DNA of 64,000 nucleotides from DASZOC01 sp035550975. Its GTDB lineage: Bacteria; Actinomycetota; CADDZG01; WHSQ01. The notes under the pieces were generated by a model. It saw only the letters and a program-made list of their open reading frames with translations. It ran no database searches and was not told where the DNA came from. Position numbers and translations under genes: made by a program. Location of the stretch: assembly GCA_035550975.1 (NCBI GenBank), contig DASZOC010000078.1, positions 1-64,000 of the forward strand, read 5' to 3'. Positions 1 to 8,565 of the stretch are shown piece after piece. Every line of letters starts with the position of its first letter. Within the stretch, counting starts at the first letter, position 1.

Positions 1-1194
1 CCCTCTTCTCTTGGGCCCGAAGGCGTAGACGAGCGCTCCGGTGAGGATCATGGCCGCTACTGCGAACAGGACGAACGCGATGCTCGACGAGCGCTGCTCG
101 GGCGCTGCGCGTATCGGGTCGTCGGCGGAGGCCGCCGGAGACGACGTGGCTCGCCGGCTGTTGCCCCCGATCGCGCCCAGCGGGATCACCTGGATCGAGT
201 CGGGCGTCGAGAAGTACAAACCTCGTGGCCCCCATGCGACTGCAACGATCGGCTCGCGCGCGCGGTAGAAGACCTCGTCGTCGACCGCAGCCGTGCGTGT
301 GTCGTCCAACGTCACGCGGTGGATCGCCTGTTCCGCGTACGCGCCGAAGAAGAGACCACCGCCATGCCTGCCACTGCGCTCATCGGGCGGAGCGAACGCG
401 ATGCCGGTCGGGACGATCACGTCCTCGTAGTCGAGGATCGGATCGACGTAGCGACCCCGCAGGTCACTCGTGTCCGTCCCTCGTGCCGGGCCACTGATCA
501 GGGGCCATCCGCCGTTCCCGCCGCGAACGACGCGGTTGATCTCGTCGTGACTCTCCGGGCCGTTCTCGGTCACGAACGGATCACCCGAGACGGGGTCGAT
601 CGCGAGGCCGAAAGGGTTGCGATAGCCGAGCCCGAACGCGGGTGAGCCGGCGAAGGGGTTGTCGCCGGGAACGTCGCCGTCGGGCGTATACCGATAGACC
701 TTGCCACCCAGCACGTCCGGATCCTGCGCGATCGTCGTCGTATGCGTCTCGCCGTTCGACACGTAGAGCATGCGGTCGTGGCCAAAGGCCACTCCCCCGC
801 CGTTGTGATACGTCCCGCCGGGAAGCCCCGTCACGACACGCTCCGGATCGCCGCCGGAGACGGCGAAGCGCCAGATCGTGTTCGTGTTGTCGGGCTCGGT
901 CGCGAACGCGTAGACGTAGTCGTCGTCCGGTGACACCGCGATGCCGAGCAAGCCCGTCTCTCCTGCGGTGATCGTGGGAACGCTACCGACGACCGTGCGG
1001 CCGCCGGACCCGTCGAACGCGAGCAGGCGCCCGCTGCGTTCCGATACGTACATGGTGCCCGTCGAGCCGAACGCGATGCCGGCGGGAAAGGCGAGGCCGT
1101 CGACCACGACCGCCGGCTCGACCGCCGACGCGGGCGCAGGCAGAAGCAGGAATGCGATGATCGAAACGGCCCCGAGTAGCGGCCGGCGGGTCAT
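1..1194 (-). CDS. PQQ-dependent sugar dehydrogenase-like, membrane-anchored (partial)
   Basis: Likely a secreted beta-propeller dehydrogenase of the glucose/sorbosone dehydrogenase family, which oxidises sugars with PQQ. The reading frame starts at the ATG at 1194 and stays open to the window edge, about 398 codons. It begins with a signal peptide ([19 protein letters not shown]) and contains the family-like stretches [23 protein letters not shown] and [13 protein letters not shown]. Near the edge it has a hydrophobic segment ([20 protein letters not shown]) followed by KRRG, which suggests a C-terminal membrane anchor with the propeller outside. Its ATG overlaps the stop of the upstream DUF3105 gene (ATGA), so the two are probably translationally coupled. 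The C-terminus is outside the window. Sugar substrate and PQQ use are inferred from the family. Confidence 0.8.
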   Translation of the reverse strand, partial: MTRRPLLGAVSIIAFLLLPAPASAVEPAVVVDGLAFPAGIAFGSTGTMYVSERSGRLLAFDGSGGRTVVGSVPTITAGETGLLGIAVSPDDDYVYAFATEPDNTNTIWRFAVSGGDPERVVTGLPGGTYHNGGGVAFGHDRMLYVSNGETHTTTIAQDPDVLGGKVYRYTPDGDVPGDNPFAGSPAFGLGYRNPFGLAIDPVSGDPFVTENGPESHDEINRVVRGGNGGWPLISGPARGTDTSDLRGRYVDPILDYEDVIVPTGIAFAPPDERSGRHGGGLFFGAYAEQAIHRVTLDDTRTAAVDDEVFYRAREPIVAVAWGPRGLYFSTPDSIQVIPLGAIGGNSRRATSSPAASADDPIRAAPEQRSSSIAFVLFAVAAMILTGALVYAFGPKRRG

Positions 1195-1958
1195 TTCTTC
1201 GGTGTTCTAGCGGGAGACGGTGAGACCTCCGCGGTCACGGTCGGTAGCGGGACGGGCGTCGGCGTCACGTTGGTGAAGGGCGTGTCTTCGTCGTTCGGGC
1301 ACTCCTGGAACGCCTCGGGCGCGTCACCCTGACGGCGGAAGACGTCGATGAAGTTCTTCGCCGCGGTCTCGTCCCACACTTCGAGCTTCATCATGTGGCC
1401 CCACGCTATGAGCGTGATCGGCTGCTCGAGCGTGTCGTACGGCATCGAGAACGTGTGGGACTCATACGACCGGGTGAGTTCCTCGATCTGCTCGATCGTC
1501 TCGAGGGCGAGGTCGGGCTTGTACAGGAGCCCGACAGCGCCGTGCTCCAACGTGTGCACCATGTTCTCGTTCGGGATCGACTCTCCGTACACCCCGCACG
1601 GCGCGGGGGTGGCCGAGTGCTCTCCGGAGACCGGCGGCGTCATCGGGTAGCTCACCGTTCCCTGGACGTGCTGACCCGAGCCACGCGTCGTGAAGTGGTC
1701 GATCGTGTACTGGCGTCCGCCCTCTCCGGCCACGGAGTCCGGTGCTTGACCGCGGATAAAGACGAACCAGAAAGCGACCGCGACGAGGCCGGCGATCGAA
1801 ACCCATCTGATGATCCGCTCGCGGCGCGCCGCCTTCTGCTGGGCGGCAACGACCTCCGCCTTCGCCTGGCGACGAGCCTCCAGCCGCTCGCGCCGGCGCT
1901 CGTTCGGATCTATCGCCGGATCTGCAGGTTTCTTCTTCTTGGCCTTCTTCTTCGCCAC
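1191..1958 (-). CDS. DUF3105 membrane protein
   Basis: A 255-residue protein with a Lys/Arg-rich cytoplasmic N-terminus, one transmembrane helix at about residues 51-68, and an extracytoplasmic DUF3105 domain. Typical DUF3105 stretches are visible: [19 protein letters not shown] and [17 protein letters not shown]. The last 40 residues are Thr/Pro-rich. It lies directly upstream of and overlaps the sugar dehydrogenase-like gene, suggesting a shared envelope function. The biochemical role of DUF3105 is unknown to me. Confidence 0.85.
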   Translation of the reverse strand: MAKKKAKKKKPADPAIDPNERRRERLEARRQAKAEVVAAQQKAARRERIIRWVSIAGLVAVAFWFVFIRGQAPDSVAGEGGRQYTIDHFTTRGSGQHVQGTVSYPMTPPVSGEHSATPAPCGVYGESIPNENMVHTLEHGAVGLLYKPDLALETIEQIEELTRSYESHTFSMPYDTLEQPITLIAWGHMMKLEVWDETAAKNFIDVFRRQGDAPEAFQECPNDEDTPFTNVTPTPVPLPTVTAEVSPSPARTPKK

Positions 1959-1984
1959 GACCGGGAGGCTAACCTGGCGCCGAA

Positions 1985-2335
1985 GTGGACGCCGACAGCT
2001 GGCAAACGATCCTCGTCGCCGCGCTCGCGGTCAATGCGGCCACGGGTTTCGGGTACCGCGTGTTTCGCCTGACGAAGGGGGGGCCGATAGGAGACGTGAT
2101 CGGCCAGGCGATCCTCGCGGCCTTGCTTGCGGTCATCGCGGTCTTCGCCGCGACGGGGGCGGGTTGGCCGCGCTGGGCCGCGTTGATCTACGCGCTGTTG
2201 TTCGGCGTCGCGGTCATGCCGCTGTGGGTGCTCGCGGTGCTGTTACCGGCGCGACCCGGGTGGATCGACTACTCGTTCACCGCGTGCTACTGGCTCGGGC
2301 TCGCCGTGATCGCGATCAGCGCGGTCGCCGCGTAA
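1985..2335 (+). CDS. Hypothetical small membrane protein
   Basis: A 116-residue protein starting at GTG 1985. It has about four hydrophobic stretches (near residues 8-22, 38-56, 65-88 and 98-115), so it is almost certainly integral to the membrane. It is divergent from the DUF3105 gene with 26 nt between starts, and convergent with bldD, whose stop lies 4 nt away. I recognise no family. Confidence 0.65.
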   Translation: MDADSWQTILVAALAVNAATGFGYRVFRLTKGGPIGDVIGQAILAALLAVIAVFAATGAGWPRWAALIYALLFGVAVMPLWVLAVLLPARPGWIDYSFTACYWLGLAVIAISAVAA

Positions 2336-2338
2336 GCC

Positions 2339-2815
2339 CTAGTTCTCGCTGTAGAGCAGACCCCAGTCCTTGAGGCGGCGAGCGAGCTCGTCGGACGTCG
2401 TTTGGTACAGGAGCGCGAGCGCCATCAGGTCGTCCTCACGGATCGTGAGGACCCGCCCGTTGTAGTCGCCGCGCTGGATCTGGATCGCGTGCGTGAAGCG
2501 CGACAGCGGGTCGCGATCGGTCTCCGGTACCTTGGCGAGACCCTCCAGGTCGAGAACCACGCGCCGACGGGCTTCGACCGCGGGTGCCGGGGAACCGTCG
2601 TTCGGAAGGATCTCGGAGACGGGCACACCGTAGAAGGCAGCGAGCTCCGACAGACGCGCGACGGTGACGTTACGGTCACCGCGCTCGTAGGCTCCGACGA
2701 CCGCGGCCTTCCACCGACCCTCGGATGCCGCCTGCACGTCCTGGAGCGACATCCCCTTCTGGACGCGGATCTTCCTCAGCTGCTCGCCGAGGGACTTCGA
2801 GTATTCGTCGCCCAT
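2339..2815 (-). CDS. bldD: BldD-like transcriptional regulator
   Basis: A 158-residue homologue of the actinobacterial developmental regulator BldD. Residues 8-72 form an XRE-type helix-turn-helix (LGEQLRKIRVQKGMSLQDVQ). The C-terminal domain carries the c-di-GMP-binding signature R-x-D-x8-R-x-x-D exactly: R115-G-D117, eight residues, then R126-E-D-D129. In Streptomyces, tetrameric c-di-GMP drives BldD dimerisation and repression of sporulation genes. Retention of the motif suggests that this protein still senses c-di-GMP. It is divergent from ku, with 174 nt of shared intergenic DNA. Its targets here are unknown. Confidence 0.88.
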   Translation of the reverse strand: MGDEYSKSLGEQLRKIRVQKGMSLQDVQAASEGRWKAAVVGAYERGDRNVTVARLSELAAFYGVPVSEILPNDGSPAPAVEARRRVVLDLEGLAKVPETDRDPLSRFTHAIQIQRGDYNGRVLTIREDDLMALALLYQTTSDELARRLKDWGLLYSEN

Positions 2816-2931
2816 GGTGCCTCACACTCCTCGTAGTCGTCGGACGTCCGTTTCAGACCGGACGGTCACCGTAAGTGGTCATATCGATACCGTACGGCAT
2901 ACATTCGCCACGGAGAGTGAACATCCTCCCC

Positions 2932-2942
2932 GTGACGGTCAC
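2932..2942. promoter_or_regulatory. Candidate operator palindrome between bldD and ku
   Basis: A perfect 11-bp palindrome, GTGAC-G-GTCAC, lies 48 nt upstream of ku and 117 nt upstream of bldD. BldD family operators are short TNAC/GTNA palindromes, so autoregulation is possible, but this is inference from position and symmetry only. Confidence 0.3.
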
Positions 2943-2989
2943 TTTCCGCATTCGTCCGCTTTGGTGGGGCCTGCCCGTAGAATCGAGGC

Positions 2990-3832
2990 ATGCGACCGCT
3001 GTGGAAAGGCGCCATCACGTTCGGGCTGATCAGCATCCCGGTGCGCCTGTATTCGGCCGTATCCGAGAAGAGCCTCAAGTTCCACCTGATGCACGAGGAG
3101 GACGGCGGCCGCATCAGATACGAGCGGGTCTGCTCCAAGTGCGGCAAGAAGGTCTCGTGGGACGACCTGGTCAAGGGCTACGAGTACTCGAAGGACCACT
3201 ACGTGACCTTCACGGAGGACGAGCTGGGGGCCCTCGACGTGGACTCGATCAGGGCGATCGACGTCGTCGCGTTCGTGCCGCTGGCCGACATCGACCCGAT
3301 CTATTTCAACAAGACCTACTACGTCGCCCCGGAGGCCGCCGGGATCAAGGCATACAAGCTCCTCGCCGACGCCCTCGAGGCCGAGGGTCAGGTCGGGGTC
3401 GCGAAGATCGCGCTGCGGGACAAAGAGCACCTAGCCACCGTCCGTCTGAAAGACGATGTCTTCGTGCTCGAGACGATGCACTGGCCGGACGAGATCCGCG
3501 AGCCCGAGTTCGAAGAGCTCGACAAGACCGTCAAGATCCAGGATTCAGAGGTCAAGATGGCGCGTCAGTTGATCCAGCAGCTCTCCGCCAGCTTCGAGCC
3601 CTCCGAGTTCGCCGACGAGTACCGCGCCAAGCTCGAAGAGCTGGTGCAGGCGAAGGTCGAAGGTCAAGAGGTGACGATCGCGGCCGAGCCGGAGGAAGAG
3701 CCCACGAAGGTCGTCGACCTCATGGAGGCGTTGAAAGCGTCGGTCGAAGAGGCGAAGAAGCGCAGGGGCAGCGACGACGGCGCGGCGAAGAAGAAAGCAA
3801 CTCGTCCCGCCACCAAAGCGTCTGCCTCCTAG
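2990..3832 (+). CDS. ku: Ku DNA end-binding protein
   Basis: A 280-residue bacterial Ku homologue, which binds double-strand break ends and recruits LigD in non-homologous end joining. The N-terminus MRPLWKGAITFGLISIPVRL and the stretch RYERVCSKCGKKV are typical of the family. The Ku core spans about residues 1-250. The tail (residues 255-280) is Lys/Ala-rich, like the basic extensions of actinobacterial Ku that bind DNA and LigD. No ligD lies in the window, so its partner must be encoded elsewhere. It begins 19 nt upstream of the anti-sigma gene, so it may be co-transcribed with the stress sigma pair. Confidence 0.95.
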   Translation: MRPLWKGAITFGLISIPVRLYSAVSEKSLKFHLMHEEDGGRIRYERVCSKCGKKVSWDDLVKGYEYSKDHYVTFTEDELGALDVDSIRAIDVVAFVPLADIDPIYFNKTYYVAPEAAGIKAYKLLADALEAEGQVGVAKIALRDKEHLATVRLKDDVFVLETMHWPDEIREPEFEELDKTVKIQDSEVKMARQLIQQLSASFEPSEFADEYRAKLEELVQAKVEGQEVTIAAEPEEEPTKVVDLMEALKASVEEAKKRRGSDDGAAKKKATRPATKASAS

Positions 3833-3851
3833 CTCGCGCAGCCGGGCGCTC

Positions 3852-4226
3852 ATGGACACGATCTCGGTAAGCATTCCCGCGTCACCTGAATACCTGAAGG
3901 TCGTCCGTCTGATCGTCTCGGGCTTGGCGTCGCGTCTCAGGTTCACGATCGACGACATCGAGGACCTGAAGATCGCGGTCGACGAGCTCAGCGCGTACCT
4001 CACGGGGGCCCAGGGTCGTGACGGGTCACTGCAGATCGGTTTCCAGATCTACGACGACCGGATCGAGATCTCCGGGGCCGGCCATTTCAGCGCGGGGACG
4101 AAGGTGCGGACGGACCTCACCGAGATGTCGAAGATGATCCTCGACACCGTCGTTGACAGCGCGACGCTGCACCAGACGGACGGCGTCCCGTCGTTCACGC
4201 TCACGAAGGTGACGAAGCGCGCGTGA
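3852..4226 (+). CDS. RsbW-like anti-sigma factor (degenerate Bergerat fold)
   Basis: A 124-residue protein of the RsbW/SpoIIAB-like ATP-binding family, directly upstream of and overlapping a SigF-type sigma gene (GTGA overlap at 4223-4226). It probably binds and inhibits that sigma factor. The N-box region reads AVDELSAYL, keeping the Glu but with Tyr where the family usually has the Mg-coordinating Asn. The later G-boxes are also hard to recognise. It may therefore bind its sigma partner without kinase activity. Functional assignment rests on gene order and partial motif similarity. Confidence 0.75.
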   Translation: MDTISVSIPASPEYLKVVRLIVSGLASRLRFTIDDIEDLKIAVDELSAYLTGAQGRDGSLQIGFQIYDDRIEISGAGHFSAGTKVRTDLTEMSKMILDTVVDSATLHQTDGVPSFTLTKVTKRA

Positions 4227-4990
4227 GCGAGCGGGCGATGCTCGAGAAGGAAGAGGTCCGCGAGCTCTTCAAGGCGTACCAGGGAGCGGACGACGAGGAC
4301 GAGCGGCTCGCGCACCGGGAGCGCCTCGTAGAGCAATTCATCGGGCTCGTGGAGTTCCTGGCTCGTCGTTTCCGCAACCGCGGAGAGCCTTTGGAAGACC
4401 TCGTCCAAGTCGGCACGATCGGGTTGTTGAAGGCCATAGACCGGTTCGACCTCGAGCGCGAGGTCGAGTTCTCCACGTACGCCACGCCGACCATCGTCGG
4501 CGAGCTCAAACGTCACTTCCGCGACAAGGGGTGGGCGGTGCGCGTGCCGCGACGTCTCCAGGAGCTGCATCTCGAGCTCACGAAGGTGGTGAGCTACCTG
4601 GGGCACGACCTCGGTCGCTCTCCGACCGTGTCCGAGATAGCGGATGCGGCCAGCATCAGTGAGGAAGAGGTCCTCGAGGGCCTCGAGATCGCGCAGGCCT
4701 ACAACTTCACTTCGCTGGACGCGCCGATCGACACCGAAGAGGGCGGCTCGACGTCGTTCGCGGATCAGCTCGGCGAAGACGACGAGCATCTCGAGAACCT
4801 CGAATACCGCGCCTCGCTCGCCCCCGTGATGTCGAAACTGCCCGAGCGAGATCGTCGGATCCTCTATTACCGGTTCTTCAAGGGCATGACTCAGTCCGAG
4901 ATCGCCGATCGCCTCGGCATCTCGCAGATGCACGTGTCCCGACTCTTGAACCGCACGCTGACGCAATTACGCGAAGCGTTCGAGGACTGA
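4223..4990 (+). CDS. sigF: SigF/SigB-family alternative sigma factor
   Basis: A 255-residue group 3 sigma factor. Region 2 is clear (FIGLVEFLARRFRNRGEPLE, then DLVQVGTIGLLKAIDRFD). Region 3 follows (GRSPTVSEIADAASISEEEV), and region 4 has the helix-turn-helix MTQSEIADRLGISQMHVSRL. The family directs general stress or sporulation transcription in Actinobacteria and is held by the RsbW-like protein encoded just upstream. The GTG start overlaps the upstream stop, implying stoichiometric co-expression. No anti-anti-sigma (RsbV) gene is nearby. Confidence 0.93.
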   Translation: MSERAMLEKEEVRELFKAYQGADDEDERLAHRERLVEQFIGLVEFLARRFRNRGEPLEDLVQVGTIGLLKAIDRFDLEREVEFSTYATPTIVGELKRHFRDKGWAVRVPRRLQELHLELTKVVSYLGHDLGRSPTVSEIADAASISEEEVLEGLEIAQAYNFTSLDAPIDTEEGGSTSFADQLGEDDEHLENLEYRASLAPVMSKLPERDRRILYYRFFKGMTQSEIADRLGISQMHVSRLLNRTLTQLREAFED

Positions 4991-4995
4991 CGACA

Positions 4996-7107
4996 ATGCG
5001 AGGCCGAGCCACGCCGGCGGCCTTGGCCCTTGCCGGCGTGCTGATCAGCTCCTGCTCGCTCGCGCCGATCGACCTGACCGAAGAAGAGGTGCCGGCCCTG
5101 CGTTCGACCGTCACGGCGGCGGATGGATCGCTGCTGGCGCGCCTGTACAGCGAGAACCGTGAGCTGGTCGACCTCGAGGACATCTCACCCGACCTCGTCG
5201 ACGCGGTGATCGCCACGGAGGACGCGCGCTTCTTCGATCACCCCGGTTACGACCTTCGCTCGATCACTCGCGCTGCGATCGTGAATGCTCGAAGGGACGA
5301 GATCGTCCAAGGCGGCAGCACGATCACGCAGCAATACGTCAAGAACGTTTTCTTCAAGGATCCCCCGAAAGACCTCACCCGCAAAGCGCGCGAGCTTCGG
5401 CTCGCGATCGAGGTCGAGCGGGCCTACGGCAAGACAGAGATCCTCGAGCGCTACCTGAACACCGTCTACTTCGGGTCCGGCGCCTACGGCGCGAAGGCCG
5501 CGGCCGAGGAGTTCTTCGGTCGCGACGTCGGTCGGCTCGCGTTGCACGAGGCGGCCCTGCTCGCGGCTCTCATAAAGGCGCCCGCGATCTACGACCCTCG
5601 CGACCATCCGCAGCGCGCGCTGCGGCGACGCGACTACGTCATCGACCGCATGGTCGCCGTCGGCTCGGCATCCGAGGCCGAGGCCGTCGCGGCTCGAGGC
5701 GCCCCTCTCGCCGTGATCGAGGACCCACCGCGGTTCTCGACGCGGCAGCCGTACTTCGTCGAGGCGGTGCGTCAGGAGATCCTGCGCGACCGGCGCCTCG
5801 GTGCCGACCGCGACGAACGAGACAAAGCTCTGTTCCAAGGTGGTCTCGAGGTCGAGACGACGCTCGTACCGAAGCTGCAGGCGGCGGCGAGACGCGCCGT
5901 CGACGCGGTCTTGAACCAACCCGGCGACCCGGAGGCGGCGCTGGTCGCGATCAGGCCGTCCACCGGGCAGATCGTCGCGATGATCGCGGGACGCGACTGG
6001 AACGCGTCACAAGTGAACCTCGCGCTCGGCCGTGAGGGCGGCGGGTCGGGACGGCAATCGGGTTCTGCGTTCAAACCGATCGCCGCGGCGGCCGCGCTGG
6101 AGGCGGGCGTGTCTCTGGAGACGCGTTACCAGTCGGCACCCGCGGTATTCACGTTCCCGAACGCCGAGCCGTGGTCGGTGACGAACTCCGAGGGCTCGGG
6201 GGCAGGCCTCGTCCCCCTCGGTGAAGCGACCGTCCGTTCGATCAACGGCGTCTACGCGCGTCTCGCACTCGATATCGGGCCCGGCACGATCGCGACACAG
6301 GCGAAGCTGATGGGCGTGCGCTCGCCGGTCTCCAGCAACTACCCGTCGATCGTCCTAGGGACCTCGCAGGTCAGCGTCGTCGACATAGCCACCGCATACG
6401 CGACGCTGGCCAACTACGGGACCGCGATCGAGCCGACGACGATCAGGCGCATCGTGCGTGCCGACGGGTCCGTCCTCGAACCCGACCAGAAACGTGTCGA
6501 AGGCGCGATGTCACCGGGCAACGCATATCTGCTGACGAAGGTGCTCGAACAGGTGATCCAGCGCGGGACGGGAACCGCGGCGCGTATCGGCCGTCCTGCC
6601 GCGGGCAAGACGGGAACGACCAACGACTACGTCGACGCGTGGTTCGCGGGGTACACGCCGGACCTCGTTGCGGCCGTCTGGGTCGGCTACCCGCAGGGCA
6701 GCATCCCGATGACCTCCGTCCACGGGATCCGCGTCTTCGGAGGGACATTCCCGGCACAGATCTGGCGCGCCTTCATGATCGCGGCACTCGAGGACGTGCC
6801 TCCCCGTCCGTTCAAGATCCCTCGCAGCGACCTCGTCAAGGTCGAGATCGATCCCGTCACGGGGCTGCTCGCCGCTCCCTGGTGCCCGGGCGAGATGATG
6901 ACGATGCTCCGCCAGCTCGCGCCGGTCGAGTACTGCCCGATGCCGCCTGTGCCCGTGACGCCGTTGCCTCTCCCCACCGTCGGCACGAGCGAGGAGCCTC
7001 GGACGCCGCGGCCGGGCGAGACAACTCCGGAGCCGGACGACAGAGAGCCGCGTCCGGAGCCGACGCGCGAGTCGAAGAGGCCACAACCGACGCCGTCGCG
7101 CAGCTGA
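4996..7107 (+). CDS. Class A penicillin-binding protein, predicted lipoprotein
   Basis: A 703-residue bifunctional peptidoglycan synthase. The GT51 glycosyltransferase motifs are EDARFFDHPG and GGSTITQQYVKN, followed by RYLNTVYFGSGAYGAKAAA. The transpeptidase motifs are SAFK (nucleophile Ser), SIN and KTGTT. The C-terminus (about residues 650-703) is Pro/Thr-rich. Class A PBPs normally have an N-terminal transmembrane anchor. Here the start looks like a lipoprotein signal, ending ISSC with Cys20 as the lipidated residue. It lies 5 nt after the sigma factor gene, so it may belong to that stress operon. Confidence 0.93.
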   Translation: MRGRATPAALALAGVLISSCSLAPIDLTEEEVPALRSTVTAADGSLLARLYSENRELVDLEDISPDLVDAVIATEDARFFDHPGYDLRSITRAAIVNARRDEIVQGGSTITQQYVKNVFFKDPPKDLTRKARELRLAIEVERAYGKTEILERYLNTVYFGSGAYGAKAAAEEFFGRDVGRLALHEAALLAALIKAPAIYDPRDHPQRALRRRDYVIDRMVAVGSASEAEAVAARGAPLAVIEDPPRFSTRQPYFVEAVRQEILRDRRLGADRDERDKALFQGGLEVETTLVPKLQAAARRAVDAVLNQPGDPEAALVAIRPSTGQIVAMIAGRDWNASQVNLALGREGGGSGRQSGSAFKPIAAAAALEAGVSLETRYQSAPAVFTFPNAEPWSVTNSEGSGAGLVPLGEATVRSINGVYARLALDIGPGTIATQAKLMGVRSPVSSNYPSIVLGTSQVSVVDIATAYATLANYGTAIEPTTIRRIVRADGSVLEPDQKRVEGAMSPGNAYLLTKVLEQVIQRGTGTAARIGRPAAGKTGTTNDYVDAWFAGYTPDLVAAVWVGYPQGSIPMTSVHGIRVFGGTFPAQIWRAFMIAALEDVPPRPFKIPRSDLVKVEIDPVTGLLAAPWCPGEMMTMLRQLAPVEYCPMPPVPVTPLPLPTVGTSEEPRTPRPGETTPEPDDREPRPEPTRESKRPQPTPSRS

Positions 7108-7112
7108 CATAG

Positions 7113-7970
7113 TTGGCGATCCTCCTCAGCCTCCTGGCGGCGGCTACCTACGGCGCGGCCGATTTCGTCGGCGGCTACGTCACGAAGCGAGCACACGTGC
7201 TCGCGGTCGTGTTCCTGTCGCAGGCCTTCGGGACGATCCCGTTCCTCATCGCGTTCCCACTGATCAACGACGCCGGCTTCAGCCGCGCCGCCCTTGCCTG
7301 GGGAGCAGCCGCGGGGGTGGGTGGAGCCACCGGCGTGATCCTGTTGTACGCCGGCCTCGCTGCAGGCCGCATGAGTGTCGTCGCTCCGATAACCGCGGTC
7401 GAAGCAGCGTGCGTACCCGTCATCTTCGGATTGATCCGCGGCGAGCGCCCCGGTGCGATCGCGTTGATGGGGATCGTGGTCGCGGTGATCGCGGTGGGGC
7501 TGATATCCGCCGCGCCGGAACCGGCACCGCCCGGACAACCTCACGTGCGGCAGGGGCGTCTTCCTGCGGGGGTTCCGCACGCGCTCGGAGCCGGTGCCGC
7601 GTTCGGAGCGTTCTTCATCTTCCTCGACCACGCCGGCGACTACGCGGGTCTGTGGCCGCTCGTCGGCGCGCGCATCGCGTCCCTGTCGATCGCCGGAACC
7701 GCGATCCTCGTCTCTATCCGTACGCTACGCGTACCTCGGGGGACGGGCCGCGCCATAGCGGGGGCGGGTGCCTTGGACTTCACCGCGAACGTCTTCTACC
7801 TGCTTGCAAGCCGGGCAGGGTTGTTGTCGCTGGTCGCCGTCATCACGTCGATGTACCCCGCAAGCACCGTCCTGCTGGCGAGGATCGTCCTGAAGGAGCG
7901 GTTGGTCGCGACACAACTCGCGGGTCTGGCGTGCGCGGTCGCTGGCGTGATCATGATCGCGACGGGCTAG
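7113..7970 (+). CDS. EamA/DMT-family transporter
   Basis: A 285-residue integral membrane protein with about ten hydrophobic helices and the internal two-fold repeat of the drug/metabolite transporter superfamily. The first half ends near residue 140, and the second EamA half starts around HALGAGAAFGAFFI. It starts at TTG 7113, 5 nt after the PBP stop. The substrate cannot be read from the sequence. Confidence 0.85.
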   Translation: MAILLSLLAAATYGAADFVGGYVTKRAHVLAVVFLSQAFGTIPFLIAFPLINDAGFSRAALAWGAAAGVGGATGVILLYAGLAAGRMSVVAPITAVEAACVPVIFGLIRGERPGAIALMGIVVAVIAVGLISAAPEPAPPGQPHVRQGRLPAGVPHALGAGAAFGAFFIFLDHAGDYAGLWPLVGARIASLSIAGTAILVSIRTLRVPRGTGRAIAGAGALDFTANVFYLLASRAGLLSLVAVITSMYPASTVLLARIVLKERLVATQLAGLACAVAGVIMIATG

Positions 7971-8015
7971 ATCCGTTCATGCAAACTAAGGGGGCTGAGG
8001 TGCGCGTGTTGCCGA

Positions 8016-8501
8016 TTGGGGGGATGCAAACTGACGGATGAGAACGAGCCGCGACCCCACAGGACGATTCGACTGCGCGACGTCGAGGACGCCGACGTCG
8101 AGGTGTTCTACGAGCACCAGCTGGACGAAGAGGCGACCGGGATGGCGGCGTTTCCGGCACGGGATAGGGAGGCTCACTTCGCGCACTGGGCCAAGATCCG
8201 CAACGATGAAACCTGCGTCACGAAGACCATCGTCGCGGACGGCGAGGTTGCCGGGAACATCGGGAGCTGGCTTCAGGACGCCGAGCGCGAAGTGGGCTAC
8301 TGGATCGGGAAACCGTACTGGGGTCGAGGTATAGCGACCGGGGCGCTGCGGGCATTGCTCGAGGTAGTCGAAGAGCGGCCTCTCTACGGGTGGGTCGCGC
8401 AACACAACACAGGATCGATCCGCGTCTTGGAGAAGGTCGGGTTCGTCTTCGACAGGCGTGAAGGTGATCATTTCGTCTACAAGGTCGAGGTCCAGGTCTA
8501 G
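8016..8501 (+). CDS. GNAT-family N-acetyltransferase (RimJ-type)
   Basis: A 161-residue GNAT protein. The acetyl-CoA-binding region reads WIGKPYWGRGIATGALRALL, followed by NTGSIRVLEKVGF, as in the RimJ/RimL subgroup that acetylates protein N-termini or small amines. The start is uncertain: TTG at 8016 is the longest option, but the domain begins with RTIRLRDVEDAD, so a start at the in-frame CTG 8031 is also possible. Substrate unknown. Confidence 0.8.
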   Translation: MGGCKLTDENEPRPHRTIRLRDVEDADVEVFYEHQLDEEATGMAAFPARDREAHFAHWAKIRNDETCVTKTIVADGEVAGNIGSWLQDAEREVGYWIGKPYWGRGIATGALRALLEVVEERPLYGWVAQHNTGSIRVLEKVGFVFDRREGDHFVYKVEVQV

Positions 8502-8565
8502 GGGCTTCGTTCCCTTGGGGGTGGCGAGCGCCGCGACGCCGCCGGACGCGCAAACGCTGGACCGG

